Shown piece after piece: positions 26,548-36,189 of a DNA stretch of 64,000 nt. Made by a program: the position numbers and the translations under genes. Under the pieces are notes generated by a model. It saw only the letters and a program-made list of their open reading frames with translations, had not been told where the DNA came from and did no database searches. This DNA comes from Fluviicola sp. (GTDB lineage: Bacteria > Bacteroidota > Bacteroidia > Flavobacteriales_D > Crocinitomicaceae). The first letter of the stretch is position 1, and every line of letters begins with the position of its first letter. The DNA is taken from assembly GCA_002734085.1 (NCBI GenBank), contig NVXV01000001.1:74198-138197 (forward strand), written 5' to 3'.

Positions 26548-27216
26548 ATGGAATTAAAGAAAAATCCCGATGTTGACAATGAAAAGGTAAAAGTACCTTT
26601 GATTTTCCTTGGTTTCTTTATTGTTGCGAGTTTAATTACACTGTCTTTCTCTTATGAGACGCCTGTTATGGCTGACGATGGTAGTGATAGAGAACGCGAC
26701 AAAAGTGAGATACCTGAAGAGATGATTGAGGAACAGCCCGAAGAAGATGAGCCTGTTGTTCAAGAATTACCTGAACCAGATATTCCACCACCACCAACAG
26801 AAGAATCTGTTGAGGAAGAAAATGTCGATGAGGATGAGGAGATTGTTGTTGAAACACCTCCTATCGTAATCGAAGAAGAAGAGGAACCAGAGCCAGAAGC
26901 TCCGATTGTGGATTATCCAGATCAAGAGGCTGCATTCCCTGGAGGAATTGCCGCTATGAAACAGTTCTTAGCTGAAAACATCAATTATCCTGAAGTAGCC
27001 ATGGAACTTGGTGATCAAGGAAAAGTGTTCGTTGAGTTCGTTGTGAACAAAGATGGAAGTATCGAACAAGTAAAGGTGCTAAGAGGTGTTTCTAGAGAAA
27101 TTGATAGAGAAGCGAAGAGAGTTGTACGTTCAATGCCGAAATGGACTCCTGCCGAATCTAGTGGTGAAGCCGTTCGTGCAAGGTGTAGAATTCCGATTAA
27201 CTTTATTCTTCAATAA
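26548..27216 (+). CDS. TonB-family energy transducer
   Basis: 222 aa: short cytosolic N-terminus, one membrane helix (about 16-35, PLIFLGFFIVASLITLSF), a Pro/Glu-rich periplasmic spacer (about 45-125) and a C-terminal TonB domain (about 128-222) with YPDQEAAFPGGIAAMKQFL, GKVFVEFVVNKDGSIEQVKV and the end CRIPINFIL. It transmits proton-motive force to outer-membrane TonB receptors, possibly including the ZnuD-like receptor in this window. It is the last gene before a clear terminator. Confidence 0.93.
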   Translation: MELKKNPDVDNEKVKVPLIFLGFFIVASLITLSFSYETPVMADDGSDRERDKSEIPEEMIEEQPEEDEPVVQELPEPDIPPPPTEESVEEENVDEDEEIVVETPPIVIEEEEEPEPEAPIVDYPDQEAAFPGGIAAMKQFLAENINYPEVAMELGDQGKVFVEFVVNKDGSIEQVKVLRGVSREIDREAKRVVRSMPKWTPAESSGEAVRARCRIPINFILQ

Positions 27217-27237
27217 AAATATTTTAATCAGTTTTAT

Positions 27238-27267
27238 AAAGTCTATCAGTGAGATAGACTTTTTTTA
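27238..27267 (+). terminator. Rho-independent terminator after tonB
   Basis: Stem GTCTATC (27241-27247) and GATAGAC (27253-27259), loop AGTGA, extended by three A-T pairs, followed by a run of seven T. Lies 21 bases after the tonB stop and just before deoC. Confidence 0.85.
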
Positions 27268-27276
27268 TGCAGTAAA

Positions 27277-28020
27277 ATGAATACTATGTGGAACCCGAAA
27301 GAAATATGTCGTTTTGTAGACCTAACTTCTCTCAATACGTCAGATTCTAATAAAAGTATTGATCAGTTTTTAAATCAAGCACTTGATTACGATAAAAAAG
27401 GGTTTACTGTAGCGGCTGTTTGTTTATTCCCAAACTTTGGTAGAAAAGCAGTAGAAAAACTAGAAGCTTCTGATATAAAAACAGCTGTTGTGGCCGGTAG
27501 TTTCCCTTCTTCTCAAAGCTTTTTATCTGTTCGTTTACATGAATGTGAACTAGCACTTGAAGCTGGAGTTGATGAAATTGACATCGTACTTAATATTGGT
27601 GAATTACTGGATAAGAATTATAGTCACGTCTCAGATGAAATTAGAGCTTTTAAAAACCTCATGGGAGATAAAAAACTTAAGGTCATTCTCGAAACTGGGC
27701 TTCTTAAAGAAACCTCACTCATTAAGAAAGCAGCAGAACTTGCCATTACTGGGGGTGCTGATTTTATTAAGACATCAACAGGGAAAGGTTTTCCCGGAGC
27801 AGATTTGGATGCAGTTATTGAAATGGCAAATGTAATAGCCTCTCACTACAAAGAATCTCACAAAAAAGTAGGTTTAAAAATAAGTGGAGGTGTTAAAACA
27901 TATTCTGATGCTATTCGTTATTTTGAAAAGGTGGAGTCAATTTTAGGTGAAAAATTCATGACTCCAAATTTATTACGTATCGGCGCAAGTTCTTTGGTAC
28001 AAAATCTTATGGATGAATAA
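27277..28020 (+). CDS. deoC: Deoxyribose-phosphate aldolase
   Basis: 247-aa class I aldolase that splits 2-deoxyribose-5-phosphate into glyceraldehyde-3-phosphate and acetaldehyde in deoxynucleoside breakdown. Schiff-base Lys165 is in ADFIKTSTGK, and the second active-site Lys lies in VGLKISGGVK; AGVDEIDIVLNIGEL holds the acidic residue of the active site. MNTMWNPK or the internal ATG three codons later could be the start. Its last eight bases overlap the following gene (ATGAATAA), so the pair is translationally coupled. Confidence 0.95.
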   Translation: MNTMWNPKEICRFVDLTSLNTSDSNKSIDQFLNQALDYDKKGFTVAAVCLFPNFGRKAVEKLEASDIKTAVVAGSFPSSQSFLSVRLHECELALEAGVDEIDIVLNIGELLDKNYSHVSDEIRAFKNLMGDKKLKVILETGLLKETSLIKKAAELAITGGADFIKTSTGKGFPGADLDAVIEMANVIASHYKESHKKVGLKISGGVKTYSDAIRYFEKVESILGEKFMTPNLLRIGASSLVQNLMDE

Positions 28021-28828
28021 ATCAATTTATGAAATATCTAAAGAACCCATCTCAGCGGCAATTTCAGCTTCTAAAGCAATCATGGATATTTACGTTCAAG
28101 ATTTCAAAAAAATTGAAAAAGATGACGGGAGTCCATTAACCGCAGCAGATCTAGAGTCTTCAAAAATAATTCGTACTCACCTTAGTAAAACCAACATTCC
28201 AATTACTGGTGAAGAAGTTTTAAAAGAGCCTTATTCCGAAAGAAAAAGCTGGTCGCAATCATGGTGCATTGACCCCCTGGATGGAACAAAAGAGTTTATT
28301 AAAAAGAATGGTGAATTTGTTATAAACATTGCATTAATTGAAAATCACAAGGCCATATTTGGTCTTATCGCTTCGCCAGTTAAAGAAGAAATCATGATTG
28401 GTGGTCCTTCATTTGGTGCCTATCACTTCAGTTTCTCAAATGCATTTAATCCTGAAAAGTGGACGAAACTCCCAGAATTAAATACCCTCAACACACCGAT
28501 ACAACTAATCTCTTCAAGAAGTCATTATTCAGGAGACTTGTTGTCATTAGTAAATTTTATTGAGGAAAATTATGGGAAAGTAACCTCAAAACAAATGGGT
28601 TCAGCATTAAAGTTCTTTGATTTGGTTCAAGGAAAATCAGACATTTACCCTCGATTTGCCCCTACTATGGAGTGGGATATTGCAGCAGGACAAGCAATCT
28701 ATGAAGCGGTTGGTGGCGAAGTTCTCCAAAGAGGGAGCGCACTGCCACTCATCTATAATAAAGAAAATTTAAAAAATCCATATTTTGTTGCCAGTAAAAA
28801 GGTAATCCCTATCGATTTATCAAAATAA
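28013..28828 (+). CDS. cysQ: 3'(2'),5'-bisphosphate nucleotidase (CysQ-type)
   Basis: 271-aa Mg-dependent phosphatase that removes the 3'-phosphate from PAP formed during sulfate assimilation or lipid transfer. The inositol-monophosphatase-family metal site is visible as DPLDGTKEF (Asp87, Asp90), the second acidic site GEEVLKE further upstream (ITGEEV), and MEWDIAAGQAI (Asp222) near the end. It overlaps deoC by eight bases. No other sulfate-assimilation gene is nearby, so a general PAP-clearing role is likely. Confidence 0.92.
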   Translation: MNKSIYEISKEPISAAISASKAIMDIYVQDFKKIEKDDGSPLTAADLESSKIIRTHLSKTNIPITGEEVLKEPYSERKSWSQSWCIDPLDGTKEFIKKNGEFVINIALIENHKAIFGLIASPVKEEIMIGGPSFGAYHFSFSNAFNPEKWTKLPELNTLNTPIQLISSRSHYSGDLLSLVNFIEENYGKVTSKQMGSALKFFDLVQGKSDIYPRFAPTMEWDIAAGQAIYEAVGGEVLQRGSALPLIYNKENLKNPYFVASKKVIPIDLSK

Positions 28829-28856
28829 TCTGTGAAGAATTCACTAAATTTATCCT

Positions 28857-30440
28857 ATGAAGTTTAAGCACTACATATTACTTTTCGGATTATTGAGTGC
28901 TTCATTTGAAACTTCAAACACTTTTGCCCAACAAGTTTTAACTCCAATTGGAACTAACTTTAAAGATAAGGTGATCGCAGGACAAAGCGATTCAACTTCG
29001 CTTTTCCTTGGAAATGGATTTTTTCCTGTTACTTATGAAGAAAGTGGTTATCAGTTACCGTTGAAAGACACTTCAAAAGGATGGATAAAAAGGAAGTTAT
29101 TTCAAGAACATTTCATTCAAATTGAACACAAAGACTATTTTCTTGCTGTAGACCCTGTTTTGAACACTTCACTAGGTGAAGATATTTTACAAAATACGGG
29201 GGAAAGATTGTTTCAAAACACAAGAGGTGTACAAGCTTTTGGCGAACTCCTGAATAAAGTATCGTTTTATACCGCATTTTATGAAAATCAGGCGCGATTT
29301 GCAGGATATAAATCTGACTATTTTGAAGATCGAGGTGAGCAACGATTGAGTAATGGTGTTTATAATACAACGAATGCAACAGTTCCTGGTGGCGGAAGAA
29401 CTAAACCTTTTAAAGGTACTGGCTTTGATTACTCTTCCTCAGTGGCTTACATTCGATATCAACCAATTAAACAGCTAGCTCTTCAGCTTGGTAACGCTCC
29501 TCAGTTTATAGGTTGGGGGCATCGATCTTTATTGTTGTCGGATAACTCATTTAATTTTTCTAATTTAAAAATCGATTGGAAAATCACTCCTAATATAACC
29601 TATACGGTAATAAGAGGAAAACAATTAAACCTATTTAGAAGAGCCGTTACAAATCAAGTTGAACCTCCCTTTGAACGCAAAAATTTTGGTCTTCACTATC
29701 TCACTTATCAACCAACTCAAAATATTTCTATTGGCTTATTTGAAGCAACTATGTACTTGAGAGACGAAGCAGTAAAATCTAGATCCGTAGACCCAATGTT
29801 TTATCAACCTTTGATAGGAGTAAACACGATTGCCTTTGGAAGTGAGTCTACAACTTTAAAAAATGTCGTCGGGCTAAACTTTGGTTGGAAATTTTTCAAA
29901 AATCAATTAATCTACGGCCAACTCGTAACAGATAATTTTAGTACACTCGAATATGGTGCTCAATTGGGTTGGAGAAGTTTTAATTTATTCCGAATTAAAA
30001 ATCTCTTTATACAAGTCGAATATAACATTGCAACCAATCTACTTTATAGTGCAGAAAATAGAAGGTTAGCATATACGCATTACAACCTTCCTTTAGCGCA
30101 TACTTTAGGCAACGGATTTGAAGAAATTGTTTTTAGAGCAGGATACGAATGGAAAAAGATCTATTTGAATATAAAATCCGTGAACTACCGGGCCGACCAA
30201 TCTATGGCTGATAAGTCATTACTGTTCGAATCGAATAGCGATGCAGTAGATTTCAATGAAACTGTTGTTAGCTTTAATAGCGTAGAGTTGGGATATGTTT
30301 TCAACCACGCAACTCGATTAAGTGTTTTTACAAAGGCGATTTATCGTATGAGCAACACATCTCAGTCGGGTCAACTCAATAATGGTATAATACAGTTTGG
30401 GTTAAGAACGGGATTAACCAATCAATACATGGACTTTTAA
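28857..30440 (+). CDS. RemB/Wzi-like outer-membrane protein (first of a pair)
   Basis: 527 aa with a signal peptide (to about 24, SNTFAQQ) and beta-strand-rich sequence. The segment QLALQLGNAPQFIGWGHRSL followed by LLSDNS is the signature of the RemB/capsule-assembly Wzi-type family of Bacteroidota, some of which affect gliding motility and surface polysaccharide. VDPMFYQPLIGVN and AYTHYNLPLAHTLGNGFEE are shared in style with the following gene. It starts 28 bases after cysQ and its stop codon directly abuts the start of the next gene. The exact function is not shown by the sequence. Confidence 0.78.
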   Translation: MKFKHYILLFGLLSASFETSNTFAQQVLTPIGTNFKDKVIAGQSDSTSLFLGNGFFPVTYEESGYQLPLKDTSKGWIKRKLFQEHFIQIEHKDYFLAVDPVLNTSLGEDILQNTGERLFQNTRGVQAFGELLNKVSFYTAFYENQARFAGYKSDYFEDRGEQRLSNGVYNTTNATVPGGGRTKPFKGTGFDYSSSVAYIRYQPIKQLALQLGNAPQFIGWGHRSLLLSDNSFNFSNLKIDWKITPNITYTVIRGKQLNLFRRAVTNQVEPPFERKNFGLHYLTYQPTQNISIGLFEATMYLRDEAVKSRSVDPMFYQPLIGVNTIAFGSESTTLKNVVGLNFGWKFFKNQLIYGQLVTDNFSTLEYGAQLGWRSFNLFRIKNLFIQVEYNIATNLLYSAENRRLAYTHYNLPLAHTLGNGFEEIVFRAGYEWKKIYLNIKSVNYRADQSMADKSLLFESNSDAVDFNETVVSFNSVELGYVFNHATRLSVFTKAIYRMSNTSQSGQLNNGIIQFGLRTGLTNQYMDF

Positions 30441-31928
30441 ATGAAGTTGCTATTCTACATATTATTGATTGGATACTCTTTAATCTCCTGGGGTCAAAAA
30501 GAAGTGACCTACTTAAACTACGATCCTTTTTTTGAAGATACTATCATCCATACACAAACGACCGTCAAGCCTTTATTGAGTCAGAGTAATCCTGAAACCG
30601 GTTGGAACATTTTAAAAAAGAATAAAAACCAAAACAGTTTTCTAAGGCTTTTCCCAGAAGCAAATATTGGTTTTGGAACCGCAAAAAATAATGTTTGGAA
30701 CAATTCAACAAGGCTAGGTATCGGACTAGGTTTTGAATCGAAATTAGGAACAAACTTTTATATCCGAGGAACGCTAGTTCCGAGTTACTATGCCTTGAAT
30801 TTTACGGGATCAAAAACGCAATCTATTCTTCAAAACACCTATTTATTCGACTGGAATGGTGAGCGTTCATTAGAACTACAACCCAGAATTCGAATAGGTT
30901 ATACACCCAACAAATACTTCAATTTTCAAGTCGGTGTTGATCAACAGTTCATTGGTGAAGGAATCCGATCGATGCTTTTAAGCGATTATTCAAGTCCACA
31001 TCCCTTTGCGCAATTAAGAACAAAATTATGGAAAATTGAATTTGTAAACCTGTATCAATTTTTTAGGGAAAATGTTATAACAAAGGTTCGCCAAAAATAT
31101 GCCTCGACCCACATGCTAAATTTACAAGCCACTAGACGTTTTCAAATAGGAATATTCGAATCTGTAATTTTCGAACCAAAAGACACTGTATTAAATCGTG
31201 GGTATGATATAGAGTACTTGAACCCTTTTCTCTTTTACCGACCCACAGAATATAGCATCGGCTCCCAAGATCGATTGCTAATAGGTCTTAATTTAAGCTA
31301 TCAATTTGATAACCTAATGCTTTATGGCCAACTTGCAGTAGATGATTTTGTATTGAGCGAGTTGGTTGAGCGTTCACGTTGGTGGGCCAACAAATATAGT
31401 GGACAGTTTGGCTTTAAGGGAAAAATAAAGTTCAACGATAAACAATTACGATATTTATCAGAAATAAATTTTTCAAGGCCTTTTACTTATACACATTTAA
31501 GTGAGGGGACAAATTATGGTCATCAAGGAATGAGTCTTGCCCATCCAATAGGGGCTAATTTTGTTGAATCCTTAAGTGAAATTAATCTGATATTTAAAAA
31601 CCAATTATCTATAAAAGCCCAATTCATGTTTGTTCAACAAGGAGGTGCAGATGGTGATCCAAATACAACATACGGTGCCGACATCTACCAACCATATACC
31701 GATCGACCTTTTGAATACGGCTACTATATTGGAGCAAACGGTAAGCACAATCGTGCAAGAACATCTGTTGAAATTACCTACCCTATTGTTCGCAAAGCTG
31801 CATTAATTGCTTTTGTTCGTCCAGCCATAGAAATGTATCAATATAATGACAATCCATACCAATCAGTATTTTTATTTTATGGGGGTTTAAGAACAAGTCT
31901 CTGGAACGATAGAAGCTTCTCCTTTTAA
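30441..31928 (+). CDS. RemB/Wzi-like outer-membrane protein (second of a pair)
   Basis: 495-aa paralogue-like partner of the preceding gene; the ATG is the very next base after its stop. Signal peptide LLFYILLIGYSLISWGQ; then a beta-rich protein with FQVGVDQQFIGEGIRSMLLS (the same signature), YLNPFLFYRPTEY (cf. VDPMFYQPLIG) and SLAHPIGANFVESLSE (cf. LPLAHTLGNGFEE). The matching order of motifs supports an ancient duplication. Both probably act together at the outer membrane, perhaps as capsule or adhesin surface proteins. Confidence 0.78.
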   Translation: MKLLFYILLIGYSLISWGQKEVTYLNYDPFFEDTIIHTQTTVKPLLSQSNPETGWNILKKNKNQNSFLRLFPEANIGFGTAKNNVWNNSTRLGIGLGFESKLGTNFYIRGTLVPSYYALNFTGSKTQSILQNTYLFDWNGERSLELQPRIRIGYTPNKYFNFQVGVDQQFIGEGIRSMLLSDYSSPHPFAQLRTKLWKIEFVNLYQFFRENVITKVRQKYASTHMLNLQATRRFQIGIFESVIFEPKDTVLNRGYDIEYLNPFLFYRPTEYSIGSQDRLLIGLNLSYQFDNLMLYGQLAVDDFVLSELVERSRWWANKYSGQFGFKGKIKFNDKQLRYLSEINFSRPFTYTHLSEGTNYGHQGMSLAHPIGANFVESLSEINLIFKNQLSIKAQFMFVQQGGADGDPNTTYGADIYQPYTDRPFEYGYYIGANGKHNRARTSVEITYPIVRKAALIAFVRPAIEMYQYNDNPYQSVFLFYGGLRTSLWNDRSFSF

Positions 31929-31980
31929 TTTGTCACCTAGGATAATTAAGATAAGATCCGCTATTCGTCGATATTATTTT

Positions 31981-32008
31981 TTGATTCGTCGTGAATTACA
32001 TATATTTG
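31981..32008 (+). promoter_or_regulatory. Bacteroidota promoter (TTG-N17-TATATTTG)
   Basis: TTG (31981-31983), a 17-base spacer and TATATTTG (32001-32008) match both consensus elements. The ATG of the small Lys-rich gene is at 32027, leaving a short leader of about 14 bases. This is the clearest promoter in the window. Confidence 0.72.
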
Positions 32009-32026
32009 CACTAAAAATAAAGTCTT

Positions 32027-32278
32027 ATGAAAAAATATACATTTATTGCTTCTATGGCACTAATATTTGGTGCATTTAGTGTTTCAGCTCAAAATTCTGA
32101 GCAAACTGAAACTGAAAAGAAAGAAGGATTAGAAAAAAAGGAGGTTAAGGTTAAAAGTAAAGCTACTTTAAAGCCTGCTCAATCTAAAAAAATTGTGACT
32201 TCTAAGAAAAGAACAGTTCAAAAAGCGCGTATTGAAGAAAAGAAAGAAGCGCCTATAAAAAAAGAAGAAGATCTTTAG
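32027..32278 (+). CDS. Small secreted Lys/Glu-rich protein
   Basis: 83 aa: signal peptide MKKYTFIASMALIFGAFSVS (cleavage near AQN), followed by a highly charged, low-complexity mature region of Lys, Glu, Thr, Ser and Gln (for example KEVKVKSKATLKPAQSKK), with no hydrophobic core, so probably disordered in the periplasm. It has the best promoter in the window and is followed 27 bases later by the Ig-repeat T9SS gene. No family was recognised; a short basic tail of this kind could bind nucleic acid or anionic polymer. Confidence 0.7.
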   Translation: MKKYTFIASMALIFGAFSVSAQNSEQTETEKKEGLEKKEVKVKSKATLKPAQSKKIVTSKKRTVQKARIEEKKEAPIKKEEDL

Positions 32279-32305
32279 TCAATTACTAATAAACATTAAT
32301 TAGCC

Positions 32306-35300
32306 ATGAATAAAATATTAACGCTCCTATTGGTTTCAATAGGGATTTTTATCTATCAAAATGTATCTGCTCAAAGCTGTGATACATTGAGAAATTACTC
32401 ATTATCTGATAACTTTTATGAAATTTCAGGTGATTATGGTGCACTTTTAGGTCACGATAAAATAGACGCTGGAGCAACTAACGTTACTCAATGGGCAGAA
32501 CCATATTCTGTAGGAGCATCCACAGAGGTTAGACGATTAGTCTTTGTGCCTTGGGTTGTTCACGATGAAGGAGGTTCGGTAACTTTTAATGTTTATCAAG
32601 ACAATGCTGGAGTTCCAGGAGCAGTTCTTGGTTCTGAGACAGTAGCATTAGCTGATATTGATGAGTACTTTTTTACAGAAATAGATTTTACAACCCCTGT
32701 TACGGTAAATGGTTCTTTCTTCGTTGGATATGAATTAGAATATAACACTCCACAAGATACTTTCGCTATTTTGGGAACATTTAAGCCAGGGGGAATTAAT
32801 TATACACAAATGTTTTCTGGAGGTGTATGGGAAAATGTTGATGATAATTATGTTATTGGTGCAGATCCATTAATTAGTGCATGGAGACTTGATGTTCTAT
32901 GTTCTAACGCTCCAGATCCAGTAGCTGATTTTACTGCTGATGGTTATACAGCTTGTTTAGGAAGTGAATTTATTATGGATGGAAGTCCTTCTCAGAATGT
33001 AGACCAATATCTATGGTACTTAACTGGACCAAGTGCAACACCTACTTATGATACAGATCAGGGAATTAATGGAACACTTACACCAACAGTTGCCGGAAAC
33101 GGTCAAGAAATTACATTAATTGCTGATGGAGGATGTAAAACGAATGGTGTTTATACAACAGTTGATGTTTTTAATCCAGTTTCTGCTACAGTTGGCACAG
33201 AAAATACAACTTGTGGTCTTGACAATGGAGAAATTAATGTCACATCTCCTACTGGGGGTAGTGGAACTTACTCCTACTCAATAGATAACGGTAGCACTTT
33301 CCAAAGTAATGGAAACTATACTGGTCTTGCATCAGGAAGTTACGATGTTGTCGTAAATACAGGTGGAAATGGATGTTCATACACTGAAACTGTAACTGTT
33401 GGTGCAACACCTCAGGAAACAATAACAGTAGGGACAGATCAAACCATCTGTGCTGGTGGAACGGCAACAGTTACTGCTTCTGGTACAGGAACGATTGAAT
33501 GGTTTGATGGAGGAACTTCTGTTGGAAATGGTACTTCAATAAACGTTTCACCAAGCACAACTACAACATATGATGCAGTTTTAACAGATGCAAACGGTTG
33601 TGAAGATATTGATCAAGTTATCGTAAACGTAAATGCACTTCCTTCAATTGATGCAGGAACAGATGATGACATTTGTAATGGAGACTCTTTTACTTTAACT
33701 GCAACTGGTGGAGATACATACAATTGGGATAACGGTCTAGGAGCTGGCGCTTCACATGTTGTTAGTCCAACAAGTACAACTACTTATGAAGTTACAGGTA
33801 CTGATGCAAATGGTTGTATCAATACTGACCAAATTGAAATTACAGTAAATGCGCTTCCTTCAGTTGATGCTGGTACAAACCAAACTACTTGTGCTGGTAG
33901 TGCAGCAACGATAACTGCAACTGGAGCAAGTTCATACAATTGGAATACATTGGGAGCTGGAGCAAGTCAGGTTGTTTCGCCAACTACAACAACAGTTTAC
34001 GAAGTAACTGGAACGGATGCGAACGGATGCGAAAATACTGACCAAGTAACTATTAATGTTAATGCACTTCCGACCGTTGATGCTGGAACTGACGTTTCTA
34101 TTTGTGATGGAAGTAGTACAACAATAGTAGCAACAGGAGCTGATTCTTACTTTTGGGATAATGGTTTAGGAGCTGGCGCTTCACAAACTGTTACGCCAAC
34201 TGCAACCACAACTTATGAAGTAACTGGAACAGACGCAAACAATTGTGAAAACACTGCTACAGTTCAGGTTACAATTAACCCAATTGATGACCCAAGTTTT
34301 ACTTTCAATGACTATTGTGAAGTTGCGCCTTCAAACGGACCAACAAATATTGCTACACCTGGAGGAAACTTTATTTTCAATCCAGCACCTTCAGATGGAG
34401 CATCAATTGACGCTTCTACAGGAGAAATTTCAAATGGTGTAACTGGAGCAACTTATACGGTAGAGTATACAACAAACGGAACTTGTCCTAGCTCATCTAC
34501 AGAAACAGTAACAGTTCAAACGAATGACGATCCTTCATTTGATTACGATGATATTTGTTTGGGTAATGGTCTCGCAATAGAACCATCTAATGTTTCTACA
34601 ACTGGTGGAACGTTCGCCTTTGTAACAACTCCAACTGATGGAGCAACGATAGACGGAAACACTGGTGTTATATCGGGAGCAACTCAAGGAAGTACATATG
34701 ATGTAGAGTACACTACTCCTTCAGGGGTTTGTCAAGCATCATCGATTGTTACTGTTGAAGTATTCAATGCACCAACAATTGTAGCAACTGGTGGACAAAC
34801 CATCTGTGAGCAAGACGCAGTTACTTTGAATGCAACAGGAGGAGACTCTTATAGTTGGGATAATGGTTTAGGTAATGGAGACACACAAGTTGTATCTCCA
34901 ACAACAACGACAACTTATATCGTTACAGGAACTGATGCAAATGGTTGTACAAACACAGATAATGCAACAGTAACTGTCAATCCACTTCCAACCGTAGACG
35001 CTGGAGTTGATCAAGAGGTATGTGAAGGTGAAACTGTGAATATTTCTGCTTCTGGTGCAACTAGTTACAACTGGGATAATGGTTTAGGTGCAGGTGCTAC
35101 TCATTCCTTCACTGCCGCTGCAACAAATACATATATTGTAACAGGAACTGATGGTAACAATTGTGTCAATACTGATGAAGTTATTATTACAGTTAACCCT
35201 TTGCCAACAGTTGATGCAGGAGCGGATCAAGCTATTTGTAATGGTGATCAAACTACAATTTCTGCTACTGGCGGTAACACTTATGACTGGAACAACGGCC

Positions 35301-36109
35301 TAGGTGCTGGCGCTGCTCACAACGTGTCTCCAACAGCAACAACCACTTATGTAGTTGTTGGAGCAGATTTAAATGGATGTGAAAACTCCGACGAAGTAGT
35401 TGTAACTGTTAACGCGATTCCAACAATCAATGCAGGAGTTGATCAAGAAGTTTGTGAAGGTGAAAGCGTTACTCTAACTGCAACAGCTTCAAATGGTACT
35501 ATCTCTTGGGATAATGGAATTACTGATGGTGTTGCCTTTACAGCAACTACAACAACTACATATACTGCAACTGCAGATGACAACGGATGTACTGCGACAG
35601 ATGATGTGATTGTTACAGTTAACCCTTCACCAATTGTTACTACGGGAGCGGATCAAACGGCTTGTGAAAATCATGACCCTATACAACTAGTTGGATCACC
35701 TAGCGGTGGTACATTTGCAGGGCCAGGTGTCTCAGGAACTGAATTTGACCCAGGAACATCAGGGGTTGGTACACATACGATTACATACACTTACCAAGAT
35801 GGAAATGGATGTGAAAATTCAGCAGTTCAAGTAATCACTGTTGACGGTTGTGCATCTCTAGATGAGAATAACATCAATAATAATATTATTGTTAAGCCAA
35901 ATCCAGCCACTGATTATGTTGATATCGTGGTTGATAATTTGAAATCAATTCAGTTGATGACATCTGAAGGTAGAATAATTGATGTTTCTTTAAATATGAT
36001 TAACAACAATACTTCTCGTATTGACGTTTCAACTCTTTCTAAGGGAACTTACATTTTACAAATTCAAACAGATAAGGTCTCAACTATTCGAAAAGTTATT
36101 ATTCAATAA
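32306..36109 (+). CDS. Giant Ig-repeat adhesin-like protein with type-A T9SS tail
   Basis: 1267 aa. Signal peptide to about 22 (IYQNVSAQS); N-terminal jelly-roll-like domain (to about 205); PKD-like stretch; a SprB-type repeat (about 292-370, ENTTCGLDNGEINVTSPTGG); then Ig-like repeats of about 72 aa. I count eight units sharing the pattern YxWDNGLGAGAS, SPTxTTTYEVTGTDANGCxNTDQ and TVNALPxVDAG, with two different domains inserted after the fourth. The end (about 1185-1267, IIVKPNPATDYVDIVVDN to VIIQ) is a type-A T9SS sorting domain. It is probably a surface adhesin. Confidence 0.88.
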   Translation: MNKILTLLLVSIGIFIYQNVSAQSCDTLRNYSLSDNFYEISGDYGALLGHDKIDAGATNVTQWAEPYSVGASTEVRRLVFVPWVVHDEGGSVTFNVYQDNAGVPGAVLGSETVALADIDEYFFTEIDFTTPVTVNGSFFVGYELEYNTPQDTFAILGTFKPGGINYTQMFSGGVWENVDDNYVIGADPLISAWRLDVLCSNAPDPVADFTADGYTACLGSEFIMDGSPSQNVDQYLWYLTGPSATPTYDTDQGINGTLTPTVAGNGQEITLIADGGCKTNGVYTTVDVFNPVSATVGTENTTCGLDNGEINVTSPTGGSGTYSYSIDNGSTFQSNGNYTGLASGSYDVVVNTGGNGCSYTETVTVGATPQETITVGTDQTICAGGTATVTASGTGTIEWFDGGTSVGNGTSINVSPSTTTTYDAVLTDANGCEDIDQVIVNVNALPSIDAGTDDDICNGDSFTLTATGGDTYNWDNGLGAGASHVVSPTSTTTYEVTGTDANGCINTDQIEITVNALPSVDAGTNQTTCAGSAATITATGASSYNWNTLGAGASQVVSPTTTTVYEVTGTDANGCENTDQVTINVNALPTVDAGTDVSICDGSSTTIVATGADSYFWDNGLGAGASQTVTPTATTTYEVTGTDANNCENTATVQVTINPIDDPSFTFNDYCEVAPSNGPTNIATPGGNFIFNPAPSDGASIDASTGEISNGVTGATYTVEYTTNGTCPSSSTETVTVQTNDDPSFDYDDICLGNGLAIEPSNVSTTGGTFAFVTTPTDGATIDGNTGVISGATQGSTYDVEYTTPSGVCQASSIVTVEVFNAPTIVATGGQTICEQDAVTLNATGGDSYSWDNGLGNGDTQVVSPTTTTTYIVTGTDANGCTNTDNATVTVNPLPTVDAGVDQEVCEGETVNISASGATSYNWDNGLGAGATHSFTAAATNTYIVTGTDGNNCVNTDEVIITVNPLPTVDAGADQAICNGDQTTISATGGNTYDWNNGLGAGAAHNVSPTATTTYVVVGADLNGCENSDEVVVTVNAIPTINAGVDQEVCEGESVTLTATASNGTISWDNGITDGVAFTATTTTTYTATADDNGCTATDDVIVTVNPSPIVTTGADQTACENHDPIQLVGSPSGGTFAGPGVSGTEFDPGTSGVGTHTITYTYQDGNGCENSAVQVITVDGCASLDENNINNNIIVKPNPATDYVDIVVDNLKSIQLMTSEGRIIDVSLNMINNNTSRIDVSTLSKGTYILQIQTDKVSTIRKVIIQ

Positions 36110-36131
36110 TATTAAATGTTCTTTAACACAG

Positions 36132-36163
36132 ACCCCATCGGCCAAAGACTGATGGGGTTTTTT
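36132..36163 (+). terminator. Rho-independent terminator after the Ig-repeat gene
   Basis: Stem ACCCCATC (36132-36139) pairs with GATGGGGT (36151-36158) across an 11-base loop and is followed by six T. It lies 22 bases downstream of the stop codon and just upstream of pnuC. Confidence 0.85.
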
Positions 36164-36189
36164 ATTTGTTTTTCACTACTTTCGCTCTC

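Noticed and set aside
33440-35640. CRISPR-like repetition
   Set aside because: The repeats are about 216 bases, in frame and encode Ig-like domains.
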